The translations under genes and the position numbers were made by a program. A DNA stretch of 64,000 bases from Trichomonas vaginalis G3 (lineage: Eukaryota > Parabasalia > Trichomonadida > Trichomonadidae): contig NC_067205.1 of the NCBI RefSeq assembly GCF_026262505.1, positions 23,097,585-23,161,584 on the forward strand. The letters are read 5' to 3'. The first letter of the stretch is position 1. Each line of letters starts with the position of its first letter. The notes under the pieces are model-generated. The model was not told the origin of the DNA, searched no databases, and saw nothing but the letters and a program-made list of their open reading frames with translations. This document shows positions 47,399 to 59,309 of this stretch, piece by piece.

Positions 47399-47828
47399 TT
47401 ACTTCATTATTCTCACTCTTCTTCTTGGCATTCGTGGTGGAAGTTGTTTCTTGACATTTTCAATGAACTGTACATTCTCTTTTGTCTCAACTTCTTTCAC
47501 TGGCGGGTCAGGATTCTTTGACTCGGTTTGTTTTTCAATGAAATTCACGAACTTTGCAAAGCTCTTGGTTCGTTATTGAAAGTACATCTGGCTTCTTTTC
47601 TTCTGGTTCTATTGACTTTTCAGTTTGATAAGGCTTAACATGGGCTTCGTGGGCTTCGCCTTGCCATACACCTTAATACTGTCGCTTCTGCATTCGTTAA
47701 TGGAACCTTTCTTTTTCTTACGTTATTTTTACCATCTTTACTCTGACTTACGTAATAGAAAGGATGTTGTAATTCCTCTTGCGTCATTTAATATAATAGA
47801 CTCTCGCTCTGATTTTTGACAAGCTCAT
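47399..47828 (-). pseudogene. 144-aa family, Polinton E copy (a few breaks)
   Basis: Homologue of 26527-26961. The palindromic stretch at about 47640-47672 is fuller here (GGCTTCGTGGGCTTCGCC) than in C. Broken. Confidence 0.6.
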
Positions 47829-47873
47829 TTTACATCGGTTAAAGTTTTAATTTTGTTTTTTATCTGCAGTCAA

Positions 47874-48133
47874 ATGACTCAGACAAGCCCTACGGACAAG
47901 ACCCAAGGGGGTCATAGATGTTGAAGCATTGAAGAAAGAAATTCGTGAGCAAATTTTATCCGAACTGAAGGAACAAAAACAAGAACAAAAGCCAGAGAGA
48001 CCAAAGAGAAAACTTAGTGAAAAACAACTTGCTGCATTAGCTGCTGGAAGACAAAAGAACCCACGTTTGCTGGCGAAGAAAGCTAGAGAAGAAGCTGAAG
48101 AAAGCTAAAGAAGCTGAAGCAAAGAAAGAGTAA
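47874..48133 (+). pseudogene. 86-aa coiled-coil protein, Polinton E copy (about two breaks)
   Basis: Homologue of 26221-26481 with the same start (ATGACTCAGACAAG) and the KRKLSEKQLAALAAGRQ motif. Broken. Confidence 0.6.
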
Positions 48134-48158
48134 ATGGTTATTTTTATATCCGAATTAA

Positions 48159-49014
48159 ATGTATAGACAAATACCTTTAACTGTTGCGTTCAGTAGTGAA
48201 AACCCTGACGTCAAAATAAAGGGGAACAGAGAGTACGTTTAAGTTTCCAACAGACTGGATTGTGAACATAAATGAAGAGAAGTACATTGGCATAACATCT
48301 ATGTATATAACACGTGCTTTCAGAAAGGTTGACTTTATACTTCAAGTCGAGATAGAAAATGACGAACAGTCTTTAAGCGTCCAAAACATTCACATATACA
48401 AATACTTTAAAGACGATACAACATTGCAACAATGTATGATTTCATTTAATGAGATGTTCGAGAAAAAGTTCAACATTGAAGTACAAACTTTACAGCCTTT
48501 ACGTGAGTTTCTTGCACAACTGAAAGAAGAAGGTAGTCAGCCACAACTTATAGACTTTCATTATGAATTTAATGAAAATGAAGATGGAACTCATGACTGT
48601 CAATTCATTGTATTCTCACCATTCAATGAAGTAGCTAAAAAGAAAAAAAAATCCATTAGTATAAGATTTCAAATCTCTGAACCAAGTGATGATTTCAAGA
48701 ATGTTTTCAATTATGATGCAATGCTTCCGAGGAAAAATGAATTTTCAAAGATTGTAACAGGCATTTGGGATAGAAAGCAAGCTATATTATATTCAAACTT
48801 AAGTAAGGGAGTTGAAAATGAGTTCATTGGTCATACAAGAACTTCACCACTTCCTAACCCTAAATACTATAAATTAACTGGCTTCAATCGTGAGTTTTGG
48901 ATAGACATGTTCTCCACTCATGACCATAACTGCCCAGTGTTCTTACCTCCAGACCATAAGGACTGTCTCTACATTGAAGCACAACTCTTAAACTCTACCA
49001 TCGCAGTATTGTAA
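48159..49014 (+). pseudogene. Probable minor capsid (penton-like) gene, Polinton E copy (about two breaks)
   Basis: Homologue of 25339-26196, including GIWDRKQAILYSNLS and LPPDHKDCLYIEA. Broken early and in the middle. Confidence 0.63.
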
Positions 49015-49064
49015 AATCTACGCTAGTTTTATTTTTTCTGAAAATTTTTATTTGAGTGAAAGGC

Positions 49065-49631
49065 ATGGAAGGTGAAGGACATTGGCAAACACTCGAACAT
49101 GACAATGACTATGAAATCTTTTCAGAGTACCCATATCCAATTAGGCGCATAAGTAACAAAAGAGTTGTAAGTGAGTTTGACAACGGTGATGGTTATATTT
49201 GTGTTTATTTAAACAAACATAAACTCTTTAAGCATAAAATTGTTGCAAATCAATTTATACCGAATCCTGAAGGACTTCGAGAAGTAGACCATATAAACAG
49301 AGACAGAGGAGACTTTCATATCTCAAACTTAAGGTGGGTGTCGAGAAGACAAAACATGAGAAATATTTCTGGTTCGAATGGCTATTGGTTTGACATTGTA
49401 GACACTCTTCCTGAAGATGCTGTTGAAATTATACAATACTCTAAATTTACTCTAGAAAATTACTACTATGTCCCAAGTGAAGATGTCTTTTACTATTTCA
49501 TGGGAACTCAATACAGACGAATGAATGTCTTAAGACAGTATAGCAAAGATTATATAAACATTACAGATGTAGAAGGAAGAAGAACAAAGCTGTCTATTGC
49601 AAAGTTTAAGAGAGACAATGGTTATACATAA
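49065..49631 (+). CDS. HNH homing-endonuclease-like protein
   Basis: 188 aa from the ATG at 49065. The HNH_3-type core reads KHKIVANQFIPNPEGLREVD, HINRDRGDFHISNLRWVS, RRQNMRN, preceded by a NUMOD4-like segment (ISNKRVVSEFDNGDGYICVY). The C-terminal third (YSKFTLENYYYVPSEDVFYY, ITDVEGRRTKLSIAKF) resembles the end-proximal small-protein family. It lies between the minor capsid and polymerase genes, and is absent at this place from C, so it arrived by itself, as homing-type genes do. Confidence 0.75.
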   Translation: MEGEGHWQTLEHDNDYEIFSEYPYPIRRISNKRVVSEFDNGDGYICVYLNKHKLFKHKIVANQFIPNPEGLREVDHINRDRGDFHISNLRWVSRRQNMRNISGSNGYWFDIVDTLPEDAVEIIQYSKFTLENYYYVPSEDVFYYFMGTQYRRMNVLRQYSKDYINITDVEGRRTKLSIAKFKRDNGYT

Positions 49632-49711
49632 ATGACAAAAATATATGACCTCATTATTTTTATCACGAATGACCTCATTCATGACCTCATTGCTGACAAA
49701 AATAAATGACC

Positions 49712-52700
49712 TCAGAACTTCAACTTACGAATAAAGCTTGTTTTAGTCGTTATTGAGAAGTTAAACTTTTCAGCAAAGCAAGGACTAGAAGACTTACATA
49801 AGTCAAATCCAATCTCTTGACCATCATGAAGTGCTTTGTAAAGTTTCATTAAACTGAACTCAGAGTCTTTGTCATATGTTCCAACAGGTATGTGAATGTT
49901 CTTATCTTCATTGTAATAGCATTGTATAGCTTCAGGAAACATTTCATTAGCTGTTAAAGCAAGAACGTCTTGTTTTACACCTTTACAACGTGCATGAAAT
50001 GCAACTTCATTTAAATCGTTAGTGAGTAAGTCTATGTAAGTCTTCTTTCCACAAAATATTGACTTGTATGCTAAACTTTGTTTTCCAGGTGTTATTTCTG
50101 CGAAGTCAGAATGAACTGACCAAGGTTCTTTCCAATAAGTTCTCTACCGTATCTCTTCTTAAACTCTGCTGCAAGCTTTGGTATGTCTTCATTGAAAATA
50201 TGCATGCTATCACAGTCCTGGTAAAATATTTGAAGTCCCATATCTTCAGCAGTACAGAATACTTCACACATTATTCTCTTCGACATAGACAGAATGTTAA
50301 CACCAAGTGGACAGAAGTTAAAGTGTCTGCAAATGCTTTTCGTTAGCTTGAAAATAGTTTTATCTGAACCATCCAAACCTTCGAACTTCACTATATGGTT
50401 GTAGTTTCTGATGGCATATCTTATAGCATCTTTGTCATTTACTATGGTTATTTTTGACTCAATAGGAGATAGAATAGTTTTGCCATAAATACTGTTCAGA
50501 ATGAGCTTTATATTTTCTTGCAAAGGATTTCCTTCTTTCTTATACTTTAACCTTAACTCAAACAACTTCTTTACTTCATCTCTTATTCTAATATCTCTGT
50601 TTCCATCGTAATAGTATCCTTGCAACACTTCACATTTGACACCTTGATATTTTATGAGGTCTTGTAATGTTATATGGTCAACATACATTAAACAGCAAGT
50701 GTTTGAACTTCTGGGAACGTTAAGTTCTGGATTTAGTTCAGGGTCACAAACTATTAAAGGAAAGTGTCTATGTATTCCAATCTCTGTTATCTTAATGAGA
50801 ACAAAGAAGCCAGACATAAACTTTTCACCAATGGGTTCCTTTTGGTCGTCATCGAATAAATGTCTCATGAGATACTCTGTGCTTAACATTTCTTTCTTCA
50901 TAACCTTTGGAATACCTTCTAAAGTATAAAGTCTTGCTATAGCTGATGGATATAATGAAACAGCGTCGAAGTCAGCAATGAGTTTCTTTTCGCTCTTTTG
51001 TTTCATGTTATCTGACAGCATACATCTTCCACCTTGAATACAGCGTGAAATAAATTCTCTTGGTTTATTTGAGAGGTCATATAAATTTCCATTCGGGAAG
51101 TACACTCTGTTCTCAAACAATTTGTTAGCAATTGAACAAATACTAACGTAGTCATAAACGTTTAAATCAAATTCTTTCAATATGTCATTGCGGAACTTAA
51201 CAAAACCTTCTCTTAAAATTCTTACATCTTGTTTGCAATAAAATGTGCTATACTTTTCTAAGTCGAAGTGGTTCTCATCTATTCTGCAACCTTTGATGGA
51301 ATCTATGTTTTTCATGAATGTATCAATATCTTTAAACTTACATGCTTCAGAAATGACACCAGTTCTGTTGTCATTTGCTAACAAAACACTGCTGTAGTAG
51401 TTGTATGGAAATACTTCTTTCGGTCCTGTTTGTAAGTTAAACATAGCAGGAAATAGTTTAAGCTTCTTATTTATAACACTGTAAGAGTCTTTTATAATAA
51501 TTGCCCTTCCTTTATATAAGCCAGTTATTTGCATTGTTCGTGAACCTTTAATGATGGGAGTTCCTTTCACTTCTGTCATGTGTCTTAAGATGAAGTTTAT
51601 ATCATAACTGAGGTTATGGAAATATATTAAACTCTTGTCAGGAAGTCGCTCCAAAAATTCTGTTGCACAGTTCTGACCCCAAATGCTTTCACTCACTGAA
51701 CCATCTTCACTGTCATAACAGATGTTAAAGCTTTATGAAAGCCGTCTGTGCTACACTCAAAGTCAGCAAAGAAAACGTGCTCAGGAATGAACTTGCACTT
51801 ATTTTTATTTACTTCTTTTGACTCGGCTTTCTTCTTCAGTTGTACACAATACTTTGGAGCATATGTCAAATCTTTAAATGGTGCAAGGTTCTGTTTATAT
51901 AAGTCAGTCGTATATGTGAAAAGTTCTCCATAAGAAATAGGTTCGAAATATTTGCACTCCCACAATGTTTTCATAACATCCCATAACGGTGTTGTTCTAT
52001 CATAACGAACTACATATTTATCTTCTCTCTTTGTATAAATCTTCATTTGTTTCTCAATGTTCATTCCACCACACTCCTTCAAGATTTCTAATTTGCGAAT
52101 GAAATATGTTGTCATTGGTAATCTTTCATTTAGCATGTAGTGGTCTTCAACAAGAAGTAAGTCAATAGTTCGAACAGTTTCACATTCTTTTGGTATGTAT
52201 CTCTTTATTTCATTATGTCTTGAGTCATTGAAATAACCAATGGTAACATTAAATGCTATACCTGTTGCGTCAGAAATTTCTTGTACTTTACTTTGAGGAA
52301 AGTCTCTAACACGAATGACTTCTCTCATGTGGTCAATAGTTTCTTCATTACTCCAGCCTGAATGCAAGCATAAACGAAACAATTGTCTTCTGTCATAAGT
52401 GTTGCAGTTCTTTTGTTCAGTTCATTGAAGATTTGGTAGCGTTCAAGATTTATAGGTAATGTGCAAAGATACTTCCAGAACTGACCGCTTCTCTTCTTAT
52501 AAAACTTCTTTTCACCATTATCTTTCCAAAAGCTTTCTATAAGTGCTGGGTTTCCTGTTTGCTTAAGAGCTTCCAAAATGGCTTTCTGGTCATTTGTCAG
52601 TGTGCTTTCATCTCTATATGGTCTCTTTTTTGGTTTGCCTTTCTTTACATCTGACATCGTTAAGCCTTCATATTCTGTTAAATCATACATCTTTATTTCG

Positions 52701-53482
52701 GTAAGATTCTTTATGTTTGTCAAGAAGAAGTCATAGTGCATTTCAACAATACCTGCAGCATTTGCTTCTATCTCTGATATAAAGTTCTCCTTCAAGAGCT
52801 GATGTAGTAATGTTCCAATATTATTGAGGTTTAACGTAGAACATTCATACTTTCCACCAAGTTTATAACATACCATCCATCTCTGTTGTGAGTTTATTTT
52901 AATTTTCTCTAAGAGTCTCATGAAAACCTTACCGAAATGTTTGTGTAAGTAGTCTCTGTTTGGTTCATCTAAAGCTTCGATGTTAAAGTCAATGAGTCTA
53001 TTGCCTGACTTCACATTTCTCTTCCTATTCTCTTCATCTTTCTTTAACCATCTCTCACCTTCTTTTGGTTTGTCGTCAATGGAACGAATGACATCGTTAG
53101 CTTTGCGAACTTGTTCTATAGCGCTCTTAAACATCTCTCTTCTCTGTTGTTTCAGTGTGTCGTCTCTTCTTCTTGTTTCACCAACGTTTGCATTTGTTAT
53201 GTCAAACATTTCTCTTCTTACTTCATGAGGTACTGAACGTCTATGATATAAGTCAATAGCAACGTCATTTAAAGGAAATGCTCTTGCATGGACTTCGTCC
53301 TCGCCGCGTTGCGGCTTTATGAACTCATGAATTCTATCATAACTTATTGCACCATTGTAGTCTTTAATGAAGTCAGCGAGTGCTTTTTTGTTTGTTGCGT
53401 AATGCTTTGCAACATCTATATTAGCTTCTGTAAGAAGTTGTTTTATTTCCGAGTGTTCTAACTTAGACAACTTCCGATACAT
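49712..53482 (-). pseudogene. Protein-primed DNA polymerase B, Polinton E copy (several breaks)
   Basis: Full-length homologue of 21455-25234. All polymerase motifs remain recognisable (DFDAVSLYPS, LILNSIYGK). The palindrome-encoded KPQRGEDEVH is present as in C. Some stretches differ from C at many neighbouring positions (for example around the third polymerase motif), suggesting gene conversion from another family member. Confidence 0.85.
53290..53315. repeat. Paired-palindrome mini-element inside the polymerase gene
   Basis: Inverted copy of the 26-bp element at 21622-21647, at the homologous position. Confidence 0.85.
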
Positions 53483-53571
53483 CTTTAGTAGGAAATAAAA
53501 AAATATTTTTTGAAAAAATTAGATTAGATTTTTTAAGTTATTTTTCAAAATAATTTAATATTTTTATTTTA

Positions 53572-54046
53572 ATGAAACACATGCAAGATTGCAAGTTCTT
53601 TTCATACAATGCTCTCGCTACTGCCATCAAGAATGAGTTCAATAATGCTTCAAATGTTAATGTTATCTTTAACAAGAAGTTTGTGAAAGAATCTAAGTTT
53701 GGTCAGTATGTCAGACCATTAGCTATCGTCATTGACCGCAAACGCTATACTTCACACAGAGTTAGCAGTAGTTTTGAAACAAAAGAGTTTCTTCGTGAAT
53801 GTCAAAGATACTCATTATACTGTTATAAAGAACTCTAACATTGACTTCTTCAGTATTGCTTTAAATCTTTCCGAACAGAAAGAATATAAGAAGGGTGAAA
53901 CAAATGTGAAATATTATCCTTCATCTCTGAAGACAATAACGAACAAAGATGTTATACAGAAATTCTTACCAAAGGTTGAAGAAGCTTCTATTGACATTGA
54001 CGAAGGAAGTGAAATGGTTGAAGAAATAGACCCTGAAGCTATTTAA
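53572..54046 (+). pseudogene. 157-aa family, Polinton E copy (about one break)
   Basis: Homologue of 20890-21363, divergent from the polymerase across the same AT-rich spacer. Ends with the acidic tail EMVEEIDPEAI. Confidence 0.6.
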
Positions 54047-54169
54047 GCAAAAATATATTTTTGAATAACTGATGGTGTCACTACGTCACCATGTCACCAG
54101 GTTAATTAACTTCTTTTAAAAATGATGACAACATGACATTTTGACAACACAGCAGGATTAATGCAAAAA

Positions 54170-54395
54170 TGAATGTTATCGTTTATGTTATCGTTTATGT
54201 TATCGTTTATGTTATCGTTTATGTTATCGTTTATGTTATCGTTAATGTTATCAGTGTCGAACATAATTGACATGGAGCATTTATGTTATCGTTTATGTTA
54301 TCGTTTATGTTATCGTTTATGTTATCGTTAATGTTATCGTTTATGTTATCGTTAATGTTATCGTTAATGTTATCAGTGTCGAACATAATTGACGT
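54170..54395. repeat. 12-bp tandem array (GTTATCGTTTAT) in two blocks
   Basis: Units GTTATCGTTTAT, with some GTTATCGTTAAT, repeat about six times, are interrupted by GTGTCGAACATAATTGAC, repeat about eight times, and end with the same interruption word. The equivalent place in C holds a 71-aa gene instead. Confidence 0.85.
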
Positions 54396-54550
54396 AGGAT
54401 TCATGACTTCTTCGTAAATGAGTGTAAATATAGCACAAAAATATATTTTAGGTGAAGAGGTGAGATCTCACCCATTTTTTCACCTCTTTTTTCACCTCAT
54501 TCTCTCTTCGTTAATGTTGTCGTGACTTCATCATTAATGTTGTCGTGACT

Positions 54551-55378
54551 TCATTCTTCCTCTTTGAAGTTATCGAAATATTCTGTTATTTTTTCCTTCA
54601 GTAATGTTAAGTCTTCTTTGAATGTAAGTATTGTGCAACCTTTGATGTCATAGTGTGTTTGAGGAAGAGTATTTTTGACAATTTCCTTTATTTGCTCATT
54701 CGGTGTCATTGAAATCGGTAAGTTTTCACGATAGAAACCAGTTTCTGTCAGATTTATATTTTTTAGCTAAGTCATAAAAGCTCTTGTTGTTTCTTCTGAC
54801 TAAATGCAACATAACCATATCTTTATCTTCTTCTTTCTCCAATTCTTCATATATCATATACCTATAGCTCTTTTCCTTTCCTTTTGGTACTGAAACGCGG
54901 TATTCTTTTCTGTATGCTTTTGTCTTTGGATTCAATGACTTCATCTTTTGCTTGAAGTTTCTTTTCCATCTCTCCACGTTCTGCTTTATATAGTTCATCT
55001 AACATCATGAAAATATAACAAGCATAACGAGGTGAAGCCCACATTGCTACAGCGTTTACTAAAAGTCTATGAACATAATAACCTTTCAAACCAGGAGCCA
55101 AATTCTTGCGATTTTCGTACGGAATCTCTTCTCTCGGTTTTCCGAGGGAAGCAATCATATGAGAAAATTCTTCTAAAAGTTCTTTTGTCTGTTGGTTTTC
55201 AAACCAATGATATGCTTGCTTTGTAGAACGAAGAGCATTCATATATACTTTGCATTTGGTACATGTCATCTTTGACTGAACGAATGAGTCTCAATTGTTT
55301 GTTATACTGTATGTATTCGTATTCTTCATTTATGGCTTCATGAACGATAGCAGTTGTTGTGTTCTCTGATGTTGACAT
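54551..55378 (-). pseudogene. KilA-N/DUF3627-like protein, Polinton E copy (a few breaks)
   Basis: Homologue of 19775-20599. The KilA-N part (WFENQQTKELLEEF, LLVNAVAMWASPRY) is more diverged from C than most genes. Broken. Confidence 0.68.
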
Positions 55379-55467
55379 TACTGTCTTTACATACAAGATA
55401 AAAAAATAAATAAAAATAAAACTAACTTTATTTTCTGACTTTCACAAAAGACCAAAAAATAAACGCT

Positions 55468-56077
55468 TTACATGTATTTTTCAGCAACTTCGTCAAATAA
55501 TTTTATAGCTTTATCTATCTCATCTACTTCAAACGTTTCTTTACCTTTTATGGGAGCACCATACATTTTCTCAAACTTTTCGAGTAGTTCTGTTTCAGCA
55601 GCTCTCATATCATTAGCAAACACAACCTTGACTCTATTGACTGTACTGTCATATCTTTGAGTTATATTATATGTTCTTCCTATCTTATATCTTTTTGTAT
55701 TGAAGTCCTTCGTTTCTGAACGATGTAAAGTAAGCCTTCACTGCAACGTTCCGTATCGAATGAACCATATGTTATGAAGTTATATCCAACAACTGGGTCT
55801 AACCATAACAAAACTATTGGTATAAGACTTTTGTCTATAAGATATGCTCTTGTTCCATGAAATGCTACTGATATCATGAGCTCAGGATTTCTTGTCAAAA
55901 TTTTCTGAGTAGAAGCAATTCTAACCCAGTCCTTTGTTTTCTTTCCAGAAGGTGTTATAATGTCTGACAAAGAATATTTGTTGTATTTTACAGTATCTTA
56001 CGTTTTAAATCACCAATTCTAACCACTTTGGTGTCATTGTCAATCTTTCTTACTGTTTCAAACTCAATGTTTGACAT
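55468..56077 (-). pseudogene. KilA-N/GIY-YIG-like protein, Polinton E copy (about two breaks)
   Basis: Homologue of 18569-19180, same order as in C. Broken. Its T-rich leader runs into the gap. Confidence 0.68.
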
Positions 56078-56119
56078 TACTGTCTTTACATACAAGATAA
56101 AAAAATAAATAAAAATAAA

Positions 56120-56144
56120 NNNNNNNNNNNNNNNNNNNNNNNNN
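56120..56144. other. Assembly gap (25 N)
   Basis: Run of N directly after the leader of the KilA-N/GIY-YIG gene of Polinton E. Sequence on the other side is unrelated, so the rest of E, the rest of D and the start of the MULE gene are missing here or elsewhere. The N run is probably a nominal length. Confidence 0.95.
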
Positions 56145-57410
56145 AAACCCAAAGTTTTGGAACTTTAGAAGGATTGCAGGGTAAGAGGTACATATTCATA
56201 CTTATGTACCTCTTCCCTCCAATCTTCTTAAACATGGGAGAAACTTTGTCCGAATGTTAAACTATTCGGAAAAAGAAAGTTTCTCTCATTTGTAGTGGAG
56301 ATGGAAGGCTTTGAGGTATATTATATTAATATATACCCCAAAGCCTTCCATCTCCACTTGAAAGTTCCAAAACTTTGGGTTAATAGTTTGCAATTAACCC
56401 AAAGTTTTGGAACTTTCTAGAAGGAATTGCAGGGTAAGAGGTACATATTCATACTATGTACCTCTTACCCTCCAATTCCTTCCTTAACATAAACAAATTT
56501 GGAGTTAATTGTTTGCAATTAACTCCGGGTTTGTTGACCTCCAAATGAAAATGAAAGGGTAAGAGGTATATAGTGACCCTATATGCCTCTTACCCTTTCA
56601 TTCTCATTAATTATGGGAGAAACTTTGGCCGAATGTTAAATTATTCGACCAAAGTTTCTCCCATTTTTTGAAGGGATTGGAGGCTATGAGATACTGATGC
56701 AATGTCAGTACCTCATGGCCTCCAATTCCATCCTGAAACTGATCAAATTGGACCTTACATGCATTTGAAATTTGCCATGTAAAGTCCACTTTTTGAGAGA
56801 GAGGATTTGACTGCGTCAAATTCTCTTTTTCGTTTACGAGAGTCATGTTACTATTCGTTAGGTTAAATTACTTTTAATGCCCATTCAAGGAAGTACATGT
56901 CAGTTACAGGGTTTATAGTTTTACTCGAATTGAGTAAACCTCTTGGAAGCAATTACCACAAGAGCCAAGACTTCTCGTTTACAGACTTTGAAAGCCAGGA
57001 AGGAGCCAGGTAACAATAATGGGCTCTCTTATGATATTTTGGGATATTTATCAACAATTTGAGTTTCTACCTATTGTCTTCAATGAGGATTTTTTAGGCC
57101 AGAAGTACAATACCTGTACAGTCTAACTACTAGGGCAATGTAGTCAAACTGTGCACGTATTGAACTTCTAAGGCTATTATTTATCTGCTATTGACATCAT
57201 TCTTTTACATTACCGTCCTCTGGTCCTTAGAGGACCATAGATTCTGAAATTACTTGTGCAGAGCAAAGTTCTTCCGAGATCTCTCTATCCTTCGTAGATC
57301 TCGGAAAAACTTTGCCTTAAACTACTGCATTAATGTTTCCTAGTATTCAAAGAGCTATGAATTCTATAGTTGATCTTATAAGGTAGAGTTTTTCCTAACT
57401 TTCTCATTCG
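56145..57410. repeat. Chain of diverse ~50-60-bp hairpins
   Basis: No coding region. Successive inverted repeats include a 24-bp stem at 56361-56420 (AACCCAAAGTTTTGG arms), GTGGAGATGGAAGGC arms at 56297-56358, GGTAAGAGGTACAT arms at 56428-56482, GGGAGAAACTTTGG arms at 56613-56664, and AGATCTCGGAA arms at 57262-57312. Arms differ between hairpins but pair within each. Confidence 0.75.
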
Positions 57411-59238
57411 TTGAAAGGTTTTCAACAAAGCTATACCTTAAAAATCTGTGCTTGTTATATCTGATCATTTGTGTGTTAGGGGAGGTAAATTTATTCCACT
57501 AGAGCAAATTTTTTCCGAGGTTTCTCATTCGATGAGAAACCTCGGAACAACTCTTCAATAGTGTAATGAATTTGTGGTATTTGTCCTGCAAACAGCGAGA
57601 GAACTTGTCTGTAATTCGTTTATGATGAAGTTATCTGGATGTCTCTCAGATGAGGAAGGAAGTCCAGAAAACTTCACCATAAGTTAATACTTGTGTATTT
57701 CTATGACTCTCTTCACGTCAGAGAATGTAAATTTACTCGAATAGGGCAAAGTTCTGCTCAAGTTTCTCATTTGATGAGAAACCTCGGAAGAACTTTGCCC
57801 TAAGGTAATGTATATGTGATTGTTGGCCCGCAGAGAAACAAGGAATCTGTTTGTATTTCGTTTATGGTGAAGTTCTCGGATGTTCTCTCAAATTATATGG
57901 AAAATCAAGATAACTTCACCATAATTTGTTGTAGTTGTGATTCTCTGGCTCTTTGCCGGCCAGAAAACTAGAAAATAGTTTATAGTGGGAGTATGCTCGA
58001 TGAATACCTACTCACTAAAAATATACGTTATTTTTTGTTTTCCTATGGGAAAATAGTTTTGATTTTTATATCGTATGCTTTGTTATTGCATGAATTGTCT
58101 ATTTTCTTAATAAAAACTCATTTTTCCGTGTGATTCTGAATCAATGCATTCCAAAAAAGCGTTTTCCGCCTTTGAAACGTGAAAACACACATTGCATGAA
58201 GAATCAGAGAAGATTTTCTAACTCGAAGAATTCCAAAAAAAACCAATTATAGTTTTTTTCGTGAAAAATTTACTTTTTAACTACGAAATTTTTAAAACGC
58301 GATTTTTTTGGAGATTTTTAGAAAATTCAAATATGATAGGCATGTGTTATTTTATGTGCTCTATGAGTTTATCAGCTTAATTTGGAGTTATTATCAAATT
58401 TCAATAAGTCTAAAAAATTGAAAGATAGAAAATCTTCTCTGATTCTTCATGCAATGTGTGTTTTCACGTTTCAAAGGCGGAAAACGCTTTTTTGGAATGC
58501 ATTGATTCAGAATCACACGGAAAAATGAGTTTTTATTAAGAAAATAGACAATTCATGCAATAACAAAGCATACGATAGTATAAAAATCAAAACTATTTTC
58601 CCATAGGAAAACAAAAAATAACGTATATTTTTAGTGAGTAGGTATTCATCGAGCATACTCCCACTATAAACTATTTTCTAGTTTTCTGGCCGGCAAAGAG
58701 CCAGAGAATCACAACTACAACAAATTATGGTGAAGTTATCTTGATTTTCCATATAATTTGAGAGAACATCCGAGAACTTCACCATAAACGAAATACAAAC
58801 AGATTCCTTGTTTCTCTGCGGGCCAACAATCACATATACATTACCTTAGGGCAAAGTTCTTCCGAGGTTTCTCATCAAATGAGAAACTTGAGCAGAACTT
58901 TGCCCTATTCGAGTAAATTTACATTCTCTGACGTGAAGAGAGTCATAGAAATACACAAGTATTAACTTATGGTGAAGTTTTCTGGACTTCCTTCCTCATC
59001 TGAGAGACATCCAGATAACTTCATCATAAACGAATTACAGACAAGTTCTCTCGCTGTTTGCAGGACAAATACCACAAATTCATTACACTATTGAAGAGTT
59101 GTTCCGAGGTTTCTCATCGAATGAGAAACCTCGGAAAAAATTTGCTCTAGTGGAATAAATTTACCTCCCCTAACACACAAATGATCAGATATAACAAGCA
59201 CAGATTTTTAAGGTATAGCTTTGTTGAAAACCTTTCAA
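57411..59238. repeat. Large palindrome: 0.81-kb arms, 0.2-kb spacer
   Basis: Left arm 57411-58220 matches 58426-59238 inverted with very few differences, around a spacer of 205 bp. Each arm itself contains several of the ~60-bp hairpins (for example GAGGTTTCTCATTCGATGAGAAACCTC). No long open frame. Confidence 0.88.
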
Positions 59239-59309
59239 ATAAAGAGAAATTTAAGGAGAAATTTGCCCGTTTGATGTATGGTGAGAAGCATATTTGAGAG
59301 TTTGGAGAG

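Larger units (their letters stand above)
44405..56119. mobile_element. Polinton E, from left end to the assembly gap
   Basis: Begins AGTTAGTAAACATATC at 44405 inside the fibre gene of D and carries the right half of the gene set in opposite orientation to C: end-proximal protein, capsid region, minor capsid, polymerase and KilA-N genes. It contains an HNH gene absent from C. Many breaks (of the order of ten or more), so older or less constrained than A-D by appearance, although it must be younger than D, into which it inserted. Confidence 0.88.

Noticed and set aside
54170-54395. CRISPR-like or telomere-like array
   Set aside because: 12-bp perfect tandem units without spacers, internal to Polinton E; a minisatellite.
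56607-56846. 79-aa open frame in the hairpin chain
   Set aside because: It is the translation of two facing hairpin arms; no independent support.
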